A DNA stretch of 52,492 bases from SIG299 sp051880375 (GTDB lineage Bacteria > Bacillota > Clostridia > Lachnospirales > Lachnospiraceae): NCBI GenBank assembly GCA_051880375.1, contig JBJENV010000061.1, positions 1-52,492 of the forward strand, written 5' to 3'. Below the pieces are notes generated by a model that was not told where the DNA came from, searched no databases, and worked only from the letters and a program-made list of their open reading frames with translations. The position numbers and the translations under genes are program-made. Shown here piece after piece: positions 1 through 8,731 of the stretch (position 1 is its first letter; each line of letters begins with the position of its first letter).

Positions 1-52
1 ACTAAGGATCATGTGGTCCCCGACCGTGAGGGTTCAAGTCCCTTTTTCCGCA
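1..52 (+). tRNA. tRNA-Leu (anticodon AAG), 3' half; 5' part lies outside the window
   Basis: The visible part fits a class II leucine tRNA. The anticodon loop CTAAGGA with anticodon AAG at 4..6 is followed by the 3' anticodon strand TCATG, a long variable arm (GGTC/GACC), a T-arm GAGGG-TTCAAGT-CCCTT, the 3' acceptor strand and discriminator A at 52. CCA is not encoded. The gene ends exactly at the end of the phage core site, so integration restores the tRNA. Identity rests on the long variable arm and the anticodon; the 5' half is not visible. Confidence 0.85.
27..52. repeat. attL core (26-bp direct repeat)
   Basis: Identical to 37927..37952; identity stops at 26 on the left and 53 on the right. 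It covers the T-arm, 3' acceptor strand and discriminator base of tRNA-Leu, the classic target for tyrosine recombinases. Confidence 0.95.
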
Positions 53-58
53 GTACAA

Positions 59-105
59 GAAAAGCCTTGATTTCACTGGAATCCAGTAAAATCAAGGCTT
101 TTTGC
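59..105. terminator. Strong bidirectional terminator brought in by the phage after attL
   Basis: A long stem pairs AAAGCCTTGATTT with AAATCAAGGCTTT around an inner ACTGG/CCAGT hairpin, with A and T runs on both sides. It can end the tRNA transcript (+) and the phage late operon (-), and resembles the host tRNA terminator now displaced to 37956..37990. Confidence 0.85.
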
Positions 106-166
106 TATGTGACATTTTTCTGTAAAAGGTGAAAAATTACCGTAAAAAGTAGTATTTTTTAGTGCC

Positions 167-190
167 ATGCAACACGAAATGCAACACGAA
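167..190. promoter_or_regulatory. Candidate integrase arm-type site, left prophage end
   Basis: Two tandem copies of an ATGCAACACGA-type unit. Positions 167..187 are identical to 37861..37881 at the other prophage end. In the circular attP the two copies lie on either side of the core, about 115 bp and 45 bp away, as expected for arm sites of a tyrosine recombinase. Function is inferred from position and repetition. Confidence 0.6.
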
Positions 191-226
191 AATAAGCGCT
201 AAAATACCGCATTTTCTACATATCAA

Positions 227-242
227 GTTGCACCGGTGCAAC
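227..242. repeat. Dispersed palindrome copy 1 (GTTGCACCGGTGCAAC)
   Basis: A perfect 16-bp palindrome. With the two following bases (CAACTT) it is part of an 18-base motif shared by all five copies in one orientation. It abuts the endolysin stop codon (243..245), at the lysis/integration boundary of the phage. Confidence 0.8.
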
Positions 243-944
243 TTACAGAACCACCCACGCACCCGGCTTACCCTTGCTTCGGGTGATATTAACTGCGCCG
301 TTGTAGACCTTATACACGTAGTATTCGCCTTCCGGATATGTTACGGTAGACTTGACAGACGTAAGCGCATTATCCGCCGCATTGTAGCCTTTCACCGGTT
401 CATTGATTGTAACCTTGTCTCCCGGCTTTAATGCGCTGACGTCAATCTGCTCATCCAAGTCATACTCAATGCAGAAGTCCGGCCGGCCGAATACCCAGTT
501 ACGCTTGTCCAACTGCTCCTCGATGACACCTCGCGTCTGGTTAAGTGCATGGACCACAATGCCGGAATCCACAATGCAACCGATGTGCGTTGCCTTACCG
601 GCAGTGTTAAGCAAAAATACCATGTCGCTCGGACGCGCATCCTGCCTATTTATCTTGGTACATCGTCTGTATAAACCGTCTGCATTCGTGTCTGTACTGA
701 TTGCGCCTACCGATAGCAGATAGGATACCGGCAGACCGGAACAGTCGAAAAACTCCATGTCCTTTACGCCGCTCTGCTCCATGTAGGCAATCATCTTCTC
801 GGTGTTTGCATCCGACTGCTGATTTCTCTTTGCCAGCTGTCTGACCAGTCCGAACAGCGTCTCTCCCTGTCCACCCCAAAGGTAGGCGTTACCTACCTTT
901 GATTTTATGTACTCAACAAAATTACTCGCCTTTGCTTTCATCAT
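243..944 (-). CDS. Endolysin, NlpC/P60-type cysteine peptidase with C-terminal SH3-like domain
   Basis: Predicted to cleave peptidoglycan peptides at the end of the lytic cycle after holin opens the membrane. The N-terminal half has NlpC/P60 features: YLWGGQG near the start, the nucleophile motif FDCSG, and a downstream histidine in HIGC. The C-terminal quarter (SALKPGDKVTINEPVKGY onward) looks like an SH3-type wall-binding domain. I start at the tandem ATG at 944/941 because AGGAGG lies just upstream; in-frame ATGs further up have no site. The start overlaps the end of the holin gene, forming a holin-endolysin lysis cassette at the end of the late operon. Confidence 0.85.
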   Translation of the reverse strand: MMKAKASNFVEYIKSKVGNAYLWGGQGETLFGLVRQLAKRNQQSDANTEKMIAYMEQSGVKDMEFFDCSGLPVSYLLSVGAISTDTNADGLYRRCTKINRQDARPSDMVFLLNTAGKATHIGCIVDSGIVVHALNQTRGVIEEQLDKRNWVFGRPDFCIEYDLDEQIDVSALKPGDKVTINEPVKGYNAADNALTSVKSTVTYPEGEYYVYKVYNGAVNITRSKGKPGAWVVL

Positions 945-1404
945 CCGCGCCTCCTTCCGGAGCATCATCAAATAGCACTTTACTTTCAGCCTGATTCTTT
1001 ATGTAGGATACAATTTTCTTAAGAAAACCAGGCATAGGTATTCCAATATCCGAAATATTTTCGAGGATTGAAATAAGCTCATTACAGATTATCCACACAC
1101 ATACAATACATGCTACAAGGAACGAAAATGGATTGCTTATACCTATTGTTTCAGTTGCATATCCAAGCAGCGCATCAATAATCGCGCCAACTACAACAAG
1201 TAACCACATACAAACCTTTTTCACAATACCTCTCAATCCCTTTGCAGATGTAATCCGCTCGCCACGGAATCCACTCGCAAGAAGACCGGTAACATAATCT
1301 ATCACATTGCATGACACCATGAGCAGAACCGGAAGATATAATACTCCAAGTAAACTTGAGAGCAGTGAACCAATCGAAATAAATATAGCTTTCATCTTAT
1401 CCAT
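922..1404 (-). CDS. Phage holin (toxin secretion/phage lysis holin family)
   Basis: A 160-residue membrane protein. It has a hydrophobic N-terminus, the DYVTGLLAS segment, a basic loop (SAKGLRGIVKK) and further membrane helices (about residues 65-82 and 92-115), matching the Phage_holin_4 family of Firmicutes phages. The acidic soluble tail (DDAPEGGADDESKGE) is typical of holin C-termini, though these are usually mixed in charge. It lies directly before and overlaps the endolysin gene. It would form the timed membrane lesion that releases the endolysin. Confidence 0.85.
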   Translation of the reverse strand: MDKMKAIFISIGSLLSSLLGVLYLPVLLMVSCNVIDYVTGLLASGFRGERITSAKGLRGIVKKVCMWLLVVVGAIIDALLGYATETIGISNPFSFLVACIVCVWIICNELISILENISDIGIPMPGFLKKIVSYIKNQAESKVLFDDAPEGGADDESKGE

Positions 1405-1429
1405 AAATCAAATCATCCTTTCCGCGTAC

Positions 1430-1456
1430 AAAAAAAGAGCCTGCCTTCCGGCAAGC
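1430..1456 (-). terminator. Intrinsic terminator before the holin gene
   Basis: On the minus strand GCTTGCC-GGAA-GGCAGGC is followed by a run of Ts (complement of 1430..1436). It sits between the small 1481 gene and holin, so lysis genes need read-through, antitermination or processing. Confidence 0.7.
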
Positions 1457-1480
1457 CCTGTATGTACGCTCACTTTTTAC

Positions 1481-1630
1481 TTACTCCATAGAGTTAATCT
1501 GCTCTACGAGTTCCGTGTACTGCTCGTCCGTCAAACGGGCGGCAGCATAGTAGACATCTGCCATGTCAAGCAGTTCCACTTTTGTCTTGCGCTTCAGCGC
1601 AATCAGCTGCTTCATCAACTTGTATGCCAT
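1481..1630 (-). CDS. XkdX-like small phage protein
   Basis: A 49-residue protein (MAYKLMKQLIALKRK...). It fits the size and position of XkdX-family proteins, which lie between tail fibre and holin genes in Firmicutes phages. A GGAGTGA-type site precedes the ATG. It is mostly helical and charged. The role in this family is unknown; the assignment rests mainly on size and location. Confidence 0.6.
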   Translation of the reverse strand: MAYKLMKQLIALKRKTKVELLDMADVYYAAARLTDEQYTELVEQINSME

Positions 1631-1651
1631 TCCTTTTTCACTCCTTCCTTA

Positions 1652-2113
1652 TTATTCCGTTATTCCAAGCTGCAGGAGGCTAACCTCATACAGCAAGTCT
1701 GCTTCGTTCTCGACTAAATCAGCGATCTGTTCTTCCTTCGCCGTTACAGTAAGCGCTAAAGCCGCAACCTGCGCTGTCGCAGCTGCCGCCTTTGCCTGTG
1801 CTTCCAATGCCCTGCGCACCGCTTCATCGACACAATCAATTACGACATAAAAGACTTCTATTTCTTCATCTTCTTCATTTTCTTTCTTGTCCGTGATTGT
1901 GTACGTGGTCTTGTAACCGCAAAATGTTTCTGTCTTTCTGTCATTTTTTGTTAGTACAATTTCGCCCTCGTTTGCATTTAATAAGGCTTTAAGTGCGCTG
2001 TACTCAATTTCTGTCTGTGGAATAGTTATGCGAAGCTCACGCTTGCCGCTCTGATGCTGATAAGCGTAGCAATTTGTTACTGTTAATTCTGTTGTTCCGA
2101 TTGTTAAAATCAT
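1652..2113 (-). CDS. Hypothetical tail-region protein with coiled-coil C-terminus
   Basis: 153 residues. The N-terminal 90 residues look beta-rich (MILTIGTTELTVTNCYAY). They are followed by an acidic linker (KKENEEDEEIE) and an Ala/Glu-rich helix from about 95 to 150 that should form a coiled coil. GGAGG lies 10 bases before the ATG. Its place between fibre and lysis genes suggests a fibre-associated or tail accessory protein. I do not recognise a named family. Confidence 0.6.
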   Translation of the reverse strand: MILTIGTTELTVTNCYAYQHQSGKRELRITIPQTEIEYSALKALLNANEGEIVLTKNDRKTETFCGYKTTYTITDKKENEEDEEIEVFYVVIDCVDEAVRRALEAQAKAAAATAQVAALALTVTAKEEQIADLVENEADLLYEVSLLQLGITE

Positions 2114-2159
2114 AATTTCTTATCCTCCATTTCTTAAATAGATTTCATGCTCTAAACCA

Positions 2160-2705
2160 CTATGCAACAAAGACATCATAGATATAATATGTGTCTGCCG
2201 TATAGGAATGATAAAGGCTTATATATGATTTTTTTTCGGTTCCAACATGACTGGAACTAATAGGCTTAGTTATAAACTCTCCTACCTTTCCTGTGAAGTA
2301 TTGACCACCATACCCATATTCACCTTGTGGAAAATACAGTAATAAATAGGAGTAATGACTACTACTATTAGCATCGTAGTAGTTTACATTAGAACTTGCT
2401 CTAACATATAAAGTCTTTCCAACCATGTCTGATGTCAGCATGAATTCTATAAAATCTGCATCCTCATAATTATCGGAAGTGCTAGCTTTAATAGCACCGT
2501 CTACTTGAGTTGCCTCATATCTAATAGATGCGCCATTCATTAGTACACCGTTTTTAAGAAAGTAATATCCTGCACTCCATACCTCTTCCCAAGCTCCGTC
2601 CACGTACCGTTTTGCACTCTCACAATCTTGCCATGCTCCGTCGGTATATCTTTTTACTCCATCCGGTTCTTCCCATGCACCATTTGCATACTTGTTAAAT
2701 GCCAT
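2160..2705 (-). CDS. Probable tail fibre/receptor-binding protein with three DGAW repeats
   Basis: 181 residues. The N-terminus has three short repeats (YANGAWEE, YTDGAWQD, YVDGAWEE at about residues 6-13, 20-27 and 34-41). They are followed by a Tyr/Ser-rich domain that reads like a beta-sandwich binding module. It is preceded by AAGGCGG and lies directly downstream of the main fibre gene. The coding sequence is visibly more AT-rich than its neighbours, consistent with a recently exchanged host-recognition module. Binding function is inferred. Confidence 0.6.
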   Translation of the reverse strand: MAFNKYANGAWEEPDGVKRYTDGAWQDCESAKRYVDGAWEEVWSAGYYFLKNGVLMNGASIRYEATQVDGAIKASTSDNYEDADFIEFMLTSDMVGKTLYVRASSNVNYYDANSSSHYSYLLLYFPQGEYGYGGQYFTGKVGEFITKPISSSHVGTEKKSYISLYHSYTADTYYIYDVFVA

Positions 2706-2717
2706 AAGACCACCGCC

Positions 2718-3710
2718 TTACCATACCCACAAAGCCGAGGTATCGCTTGGAGTTGCTTCCTGTATTGCCACTATGGAGCCTTCTGATTTTTTTCGGTATG
2801 TAGTGCTAATCTGATTACCGTCTGAATCACCAATAGCTTTTGTTGCAGATCCGCCGGCAGAAGAACTTCCTGCGTATTTGTGGGTATGTGATAATGGTGA
2901 CGCTCCAAGGTTTGTTAGAGCTGCAGCTGCGGTTGTTGCTCCCGTACCGCCCTGTGCAACCGTAACCGTAGGGTTGCTACCTCCTGTTACATGACCTTGA
3001 GCATTAACCGTTACGCTTCGGTATGTTCCTGCTGTTGCTCCACTGTTCGGATGTGTGTATGCATTTGCTCCTTCCGCAATTCCATCTAGCTTCTTTTTAT
3101 CTGCTGCTGATTCCAAACCGGCGGCAGATTGTGTGGCAACCGCACTTGGAATCGTAACCGTTCTGCTGTTCATTCCTGTAATGTGTCCGGTTGCATCAGA
3201 TACAGGCTGGCTCACCTGAAAGCTTCCACCGAATGCCGGTGTCTGGTTTGCTGTCGGCACACCTGTACGTGCTGTGTAGGATGGATGCGTATAAGCGTTC
3301 GCTCCTGCCGAAATGCCAGATAGCTTTGTTTTTTCTTCTGATGTGTAAGCAGCTGTGATAGCATCAAGCGTTGTTTTGTTGCTGTGAGTGTGCTTCTTAC
3401 TGTTGGCATCGTTCCAGTTTGTGCGCTCCGTTGATGTTATATGACTTACGGTATCTGAAAGGTGCGATATAAGGCTGCTGATTGCATTTGCAACCACTCC
3501 AAACAACATTGAAAGCTTAGAACCGCTGTTTATTTTCTGTAAGTTTGCACTTTCTTCAAACTTCACAATCGCATCATCAGCATTACCGCTCTTATCCATT
3601 TTTTCTTCATCCAGTTTCGCAATTCCTTCATCCATCTGATTCAGATGCTCCGCATCTAACGGTGTATTTTCGCTTGGCGCATCCTCCCAGTTCACTCTTT
3701 TATATGCCAT
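2718..3710 (-). CDS. Tail fibre protein with GANAYTHP repeats
   Basis: 330 residues. The N-terminal segment (WEDAPSENTPLDAEHLNQMDEGI) is the common anchor of siphophage fibres of Firmicutes. The middle carries two copies of a KLxGIxxGANAYTHP-type unit (about residues 128-148 and 206-226), typical of trimeric fibre shafts. These are followed by Gly/Thr-rich beta structure ending in SALWVW. An AGGAAGGAG site precedes the ATG. It probably forms the distal fibre that contacts the cell surface. Confidence 0.8.
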   Translation of the reverse strand: MAYKRVNWEDAPSENTPLDAEHLNQMDEGIAKLDEEKMDKSGNADDAIVKFEESANLQKINSGSKLSMLFGVVANAISSLISHLSDTVSHITSTERTNWNDANSKKHTHSNKTTLDAITAAYTSEEKTKLSGISAGANAYTHPSYTARTGVPTANQTPAFGGSFQVSQPVSDATGHITGMNSRTVTIPSAVATQSAAGLESAADKKKLDGIAEGANAYTHPNSGATAGTYRSVTVNAQGHVTGGSNPTVTVAQGGTGATTAAAALTNLGASPLSHTHKYAGSSSAGGSATKAIGDSDGNQISTTYRKKSEGSIVAIQEATPSDTSALWVW

Positions 3711-3722
3711 TCCGTCTCCTTC

Positions 3723-4889
3723 CTACACCGCATACGCAGTGTTATGATATTCTTCTCCTTCTGCCTCGTATGTATCCCTTAACGCTTTCACGCCTTTCAA
3801 TGTTCTTCGGAAGACATACGTGTCAAACGCTGTCCTGTTTGTCTTCACATTAACGACATCACCAACCTCAACATACGGACGCCCCTGTATTTCAGTACGA
3901 TGCGGAACATAAGGCAGACCGCGTATCACAAGATACAAATTGTCAAGTGCAGTCTGCCTGTCATTCTCTGTCACGCTTTCAAACAGCAGATTGTCCTTCA
4001 CTACATATGCATTATCTCCGGCTCCGGATACCATCTGCTGTGCTCCTTCCAGTACAACCTTGTTAATCTCCTTCGTCTTGTAGCGCTCGTGCTCGCAGTT
4101 GATATAGGACTTTATCCTTTCCACTGTTTTAATTCCTGTCTGGATTCCAGGATATACTTTCCGTGGTAATTGTGTTGCTGACGGATAGATATGCGATATA
4201 TCCTGAAGCTTAACATAAGTAAGCTCATTGTACCTGTTCACATGAGCGAATACCCCGTTGAACTCTCCTATCATAGCAATCCATTCTCTTCCGGTCACAG
4301 CACCATCCGGTTCTATTCTCTGAAGTTCTATATCATCATTCACAAGCTCGATATCCGTATATGGAATATTGCAGACATCATACAATGCAAGACGAAACTC
4401 CTTTGCTGTCATTGGGAATGTAAGAGCATTGTACCATTCTGACATATCCTCATCATAGTTGTAATACAGGTAATCGTAAGCAACCAGTTTTGTCCTGTTA
4501 TCCTTCTGCTTTGCCTCGTCCAACGTCCCGGTAAACAGCGGGACCTTAGTTCCTCCGATATTCTGTATTATCTCCATGTCATATCCATAGACATCCGTGT
4601 CCACATCCAGTATTGTCATACTGCACTTAGAAGAATAGCAGGAGCGGAAGTCTATCACATCTCCGCTGAACAGTCCTTCTGTTATCTTCATGGATTCCGA
4701 CAACACCTGCTTTTCCGTCAGACTGATTAGCGGTATGCCCTTACTTCCGGGATAAAGTGTAACGGAAGGGAATAGTGTCGCCATCGGATGAATCCGGTAT
4801 GTCCCGACCGGATAAAAATTGACTGTAAGCGACTTTGCAACGCTGTCCTCTTGATAAAGCTGCTTGATTTCTTCCGCTATTGTCAACAT
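3723..4889 (-). CDS. Tail tip/baseplate protein (Tal-like minor structural protein)
   Basis: 388 residues, just after the distal tail gene and before the fibre, the usual place of the tail-associated (Tal/endopeptidase-tail) protein. The sequence is beta-rich and hub-like, with repeated TDVYGYDMEII, FRLALYDVCNIP and PYVEVGDVVNVKT segments. No clear peptidase or lysozyme motif is seen. RBS AAGGAGG lies 9 bases upstream. Likely a structural hub of the tail tip. Confidence 0.7.
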   Translation of the reverse strand: MLTIAEEIKQLYQEDSVAKSLTVNFYPVGTYRIHPMATLFPSVTLYPGSKGIPLISLTEKQVLSESMKITEGLFSGDVIDFRSCYSSKCSMTILDVDTDVYGYDMEIIQNIGGTKVPLFTGTLDEAKQKDNRTKLVAYDYLYYNYDEDMSEWYNALTFPMTAKEFRLALYDVCNIPYTDIELVNDDIELQRIEPDGAVTGREWIAMIGEFNGVFAHVNRYNELTYVKLQDISHIYPSATQLPRKVYPGIQTGIKTVERIKSYINCEHERYKTKEINKVVLEGAQQMVSGAGDNAYVVKDNLLFESVTENDRQTALDNLYLVIRGLPYVPHRTEIQGRPYVEVGDVVNVKTNRTAFDTYVFRRTLKGVKALRDTYEAEGEEYHNTAYAV

Positions 4890-4903
4890 TGCTCTATCCC
4901 TCC

Positions 4904-5320
4904 TTAGTACCCGATAAAGGAAAACTCTATCGAATTGTAGACGACCTCTTTTTTCTCTTCGTCTATAACATCAATCGGAAATTCCGGATTTGGTATATAC
5001 ATATCTTCCGGATCAGAATAATCATCTGTTTGCGGTATGTAATATGTTATCTTTAACTTTCGCTCCGCCTCGTTAATGTAGTTTGCGTGAATCATTTCAA
5101 ACAACATTTTTACATCATAGTTTGTCATACCGCTGACTGTTCTGAACTTTATCAAGCTTGGGCGATTATCTACAACTTCACGGTGCAACACTCCAAGATT
5201 ATCACGATACGCATCCAGCTCCTGTCTTTGCTTAGGTTTGGCTGAATACGTTTCTTCCGCGATATACCTCATCGGGAATGTATATTCACCAAGTTTAATC
5301 AGATATCCTTCAAAAGCCAT
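4904..5320 (-). CDS. Distal tail region protein (DUF6711-like)
   Basis: 138 residues, located between tape measure and tail tip, the position of the distal tail (Dit) component. It begins MAFEGYLIKLGEYTFPM and is rich in beta-strands with a Tyr-rich C-terminus. It resembles the small DUF6711 group of Firmicutes siphophages by memory of length and start. GGAGG lies just upstream. It probably caps or extends the tail tube end. Confidence 0.65.
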   Translation of the reverse strand: MAFEGYLIKLGEYTFPMRYIAEETYSAKPKQRQELDAYRDNLGVLHREVVDNRPSLIKFRTVSGMTNYDVKMLFEMIHANYINEAERKLKITYYIPQTDDYSDPEDMYIPNPEFPIDVIDEEKKEVVYNSIEFSFIGY

Positions 5321-5330
5321 CCTGCACCTC

Positions 5331-8300
5331 CTACTGAAAAGCCGGCTTTCCGGTCTGTTTCTTATACCTCCGGTTCTGCCGTATCATTTCACGGAAAATC
5401 ACTTCTCCGTCCAGTTCAGCAATAAATGTGTAATCTCCTCCGTCCAAACCTCCAAGCTCTGCAATTGTCTCCTTGAATGCCTGCTTCATGGTAGATACCG
5501 GTGACACCACTTCTGCTTCCCGCTTGTTATCCCCAAGGATTGCAGCAAATTCTCCGTAATTTGCAGGAACCACCGTTCCGGTTGCAAGCTTCGGTATGGA
5601 TACTTCACTTAGCTTCGGTATATTAAAACCAAAGTATTCGCCACCATACTTTGGAACCCAGTCCGGCACTTCAAAGGACAAGCCATTCAAAGCATCTATC
5701 ACCTTATTGATTGCTTTGACTACTCCATTTGCCATTGATTCAACGCCGCCAAGGATTCTGTTGATAATTTCTTTGATTTTATCCCACAGCTCACCAAAAA
5801 TCCGTGCTACCGTGCTTTTGATGTCGGTAAAGATTTTCGTAAACTTATCCTTGATGGTATTAAGGCTGTTGGATATTCCAAGTTTCATTTTCAACATCGA
5901 ATTATTTGCCAAGTTTTTCAGGTTCGTCCATATTCCGGAGAAGAATTCTTTAATAGCACTCCACCTTGCTTCCCATGTCTTCTTGATATCATTCAGCATC
6001 GGCTTAATAAGCATCTTTATAGCTTCACACCACGTATCCAAACGGGTTTTCATTGCATTACATATTCCGGAGAAAAACTCTTTGATTGCACCCCACCTTG
6101 CCTCCCATGTCTTCTTGATATCATCCAACATCGGCTTAATAAGCTTCTTTATGGCTTCACACCACGTATCCAAACGGGTTTTCATTGCATTACATATTCC
6201 AAAAAAGAACTCTTTGATTCCGTTCCATGCTCCTTCCCAGTCTCCAGTAAAAACACTTGTTATAAAGTCTAAAATTCCTCCAAGTGCATCGAGAATGTAA
6301 CCGGCAACTTCGCTGATTCCGGACCATAACAAGAAAAACATATCAATACAGGATGTAAGTCCCGCAGAAATCTCCGGCGCTATGTTCTCAATGAACCACA
6401 ATATAAACGGTTCCAGAAACTCATTCCATATCGTTCTGACGCAATCCGCAACCTTCCCGGCGAATTCACCGAACTTCTCAATCAAGTCCGATAACGGGCC
6501 AGATGCAAACTCATCAAATTTCATGGATGCGTAGTCAACTACCGGGAGGATATATTCGTTGTAAACTTCAAGCAATGTCGTTCCGATATTTGTGAAGCCA
6601 TCACGCAAGGAGACAATCATCGGATAAATCTTTTCATCATAAACGCTTCGGATAGTGCCAAACACCTCATCCACAATATCCTTCAACGTCCACAAAAACG
6701 GGCTTATCGAAGAGAACGTATCTTCTATTGTGGTTTGGATTAACTCTTCGTTTTCCGTAAACGGTGCCGTAAGCAATTCAAGAATATCTACTCCAAATTG
6801 TCCGGTCAGTTCCGTCACTCCAAAGAATGCACTGGAAAACAGACTGATGATGTCAGCTGTCAGTTGCTTTGCATCGTCGCTCCGGAACACCTCAAAGATG
6901 CCGGAAGCCGCTCCGTTAAAATCAGACAAAACGCCTGCCATCTGCTCTCCTACATCAAACAGAGCCAGCATGGAATTCTGTACCGATTCCTTGTTTTCAT
7001 CAAAGCTCAGTTTTGCTCCACCTGCCAGATTATCCGCTAAGCTTGCACCGACAGATGCAAATGCCCCAACACCGCTTCCGAGGTATTCAACGTATGCCTC
7101 CAGGAATCCTGATGCTGCCTCTTTCATTCCTTCCGTTGAAAAAGTGTCCATCATACTATCACGTAAATTCCTAAAGGATTCCATGATACTGTCAAAAACA
7201 CTCTTGTTTCCGAACGTTGCAACGAATGATGTTTCAAAGACACCGCCAAGCCATCCGAGGGTTTCCCCGACGCTTATTAATGCCTGTTCCAGTTTGCTTG
7301 TTGCTTTCTCGCTTTCCTCGGTCGCATCCGTTTCCTCTTTCCTTGTTTCAATAGCTGATGCATTCTCCACCGCTCCGGTATCGCTCTCAGCTCCGCCGAT
7401 GATAACCAGATCATCAAAGGATGCCGTGCTTCCCTCCGCTTGTTTCTCCGCCTCTTCTATGCTGTCGCCCATTGCCGCAAGTTCTTCCTGCGCCTTAGCC
7501 GCTTCCTCTGAAATATTTGAAGACACGTTAATACCGAAAATTGCGGACAGCTCATTTCCTACATCAATCAGGCTGCTTACCATCTGATTTAACGTTCTTA
7601 CGACCGGTGTCAGTACCTGCATCAGACCATTGCCGCAGATTGTCATGAACTCTTTCCAGCGTTCGGACAAGATTCTCGTCTGGTTCGCCCAGGAATCCTG
7701 TGTCTTTACAAAGTCACCTGCTGCCATTTGCGTCTGCTCTAAGAAGTACTCCTGCCGCACCAGAAGCTTTTCTGCCGAGGACATTTTGCTGTACAGCTTT
7801 CCGTACCCCTTGGCAAGCGCATACGCTTCCAGATTGGTCTCCGTCATGACAATACCTATCTGCTTCAACGGCTCGGTTTCGCCGCTGTAAATGGCTTTTC
7901 CTATGGTGTTTACTTCCGAAGCAGTCTTGTTATAGAACGACATGATATCACCAAGACGTCCGGTCAGTTCTACCGCCTTATCCGAAGCAACATCCGTAGC
8001 CTGTCCCATTCCTTTTGCCATTGCCATAAACGTGCTGCCCATTTCCTTGGCAGTCAGCTTACTCATGCCGTACATTTCAATACAGGTGTCCGCAAATGCT
8101 TCCATCTTGTATGCCATGTCACCGAACGCAGTGTCTACAACGTTCTGAACTTCCTGCAGGTCAGATGCAAGGCCGATTGCCTCCTTGCCGAAGCTTACAA
8201 TCTGTCTCACTGCAAATGCTGAAGCAATCGCGGCGCCAACTTTCTTGAAGATGCCAACCACATTATTTCCAGACTGCTTAAACTGCTTTTCTATCTTTTC

Positions 8301-8714
8301 CGCAGATTTTTTCGTTTTCTTTTCTACTTGTTTCGATGTTTTCTCGGCATCTGACCTTATACATTCATTCACATCGGCACTACCGCGCTCAATATGTGTC
8401 CAAGCCATTCTCATCGCATCCGATGCATTCATGCCCTGCGCTTTGTATATTGCTCCGATGCTTGCAGCTTTGCTCTTTGCGGATTTCTCTGTATTATCAA
8501 GTATCGCCTGAATTTTCGCCGAGGTTTCCTGTGCCTGTGCTCCTATTCCGTCGATACTCTCAGCTATATCACCGTTAATCGTCGCTTCGATTTCCTTCCC
8601 GGCATTCTTCATAGCTTCCGATACTTTTTTCACATCATTCTTGATGTCCTGAGTTCCTTTTTGAAATTCTGATGTATCGACTTTTGTATCAAATATCAAA
8701 CTTCCGTCTGCCAT
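5331..8714 (-). CDS. Tape measure protein
   Basis: 1127 residues, the longest phage gene and directly downstream of the chaperones. The N-terminal region is alanine-rich coiled coil. Residues about 160-330 contain the conserved TMP core (FGKEAIGLASDLQEVQNVVDTAFGDM). Hydrophobic central segments follow, then amphipathic helices containing two tandem copies of a 44-residue unit. It sets tail length and is expelled during DNA injection. RBS AAAGGAGGGAGAGC precedes the ATG. Confidence 0.9.
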   Translation of the reverse strand: MADGSLIFDTKVDTSEFQKGTQDIKNDVKKVSEAMKNAGKEIEATINGDIAESIDGIGAQAQETSAKIQAILDNTEKSAKSKAASIGAIYKAQGMNASDAMRMAWTHIERGSADVNECIRSDAEKTSKQVEKKTKKSAEKIEKQFKQSGNNVVGIFKKVGAAIASAFAVRQIVSFGKEAIGLASDLQEVQNVVDTAFGDMAYKMEAFADTCIEMYGMSKLTAKEMGSTFMAMAKGMGQATDVASDKAVELTGRLGDIMSFYNKTASEVNTIGKAIYSGETEPLKQIGIVMTETNLEAYALAKGYGKLYSKMSSAEKLLVRQEYFLEQTQMAAGDFVKTQDSWANQTRILSERWKEFMTICGNGLMQVLTPVVRTLNQMVSSLIDVGNELSAIFGINVSSNISEEAAKAQEELAAMGDSIEEAEKQAEGSTASFDDLVIIGGAESDTGAVENASAIETRKEETDATEESEKATSKLEQALISVGETLGWLGGVFETSFVATFGNKSVFDSIMESFRNLRDSMMDTFSTEGMKEAASGFLEAYVEYLGSGVGAFASVGASLADNLAGGAKLSFDENKESVQNSMLALFDVGEQMAGVLSDFNGAASGIFEVFRSDDAKQLTADIISLFSSAFFGVTELTGQFGVDILELLTAPFTENEELIQTTIEDTFSSISPFLWTLKDIVDEVFGTIRSVYDEKIYPMIVSLRDGFTNIGTTLLEVYNEYILPVVDYASMKFDEFASGPLSDLIEKFGEFAGKVADCVRTIWNEFLEPFILWFIENIAPEISAGLTSCIDMFFLLWSGISEVAGYILDALGGILDFITSVFTGDWEGAWNGIKEFFFGICNAMKTRLDTWCEAIKKLIKPMLDDIKKTWEARWGAIKEFFSGICNAMKTRLDTWCEAIKMLIKPMLNDIKKTWEARWSAIKEFFSGIWTNLKNLANNSMLKMKLGISNSLNTIKDKFTKIFTDIKSTVARIFGELWDKIKEIINRILGGVESMANGVVKAINKVIDALNGLSFEVPDWVPKYGGEYFGFNIPKLSEVSIPKLATGTVVPANYGEFAAILGDNKREAEVVSPVSTMKQAFKETIAELGGLDGGDYTFIAELDGEVIFREMIRQNRRYKKQTGKPAFQ
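5932..6195. repeat. Two tandem 132-bp repeats within the tape measure gene
   Basis: Copies at 5932..6063 and 6064..6195 are nearly identical and keep frame (44 residues each, containing ICNAMKTRLDTWCEAIK). A partial third copy begins at 6196. Confidence 0.9.
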
Positions 8715-8731
8715 GCTCTCCCTCCTTTCTG

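Noticed and set aside
162..431. Plus-strand open frame beginning with CNTKCNTK
   Set aside because: It starts in the arm-type repeat, which encodes the same peptide in int, and then runs antisense through the endolysin; it reflects the repeated DNA, not a gene.
5596..8672. Long plus-strand open frames opposite the tape measure gene
   Set aside because: They are antisense shadows of a long gene with good ribosome sites only on the minus strand.
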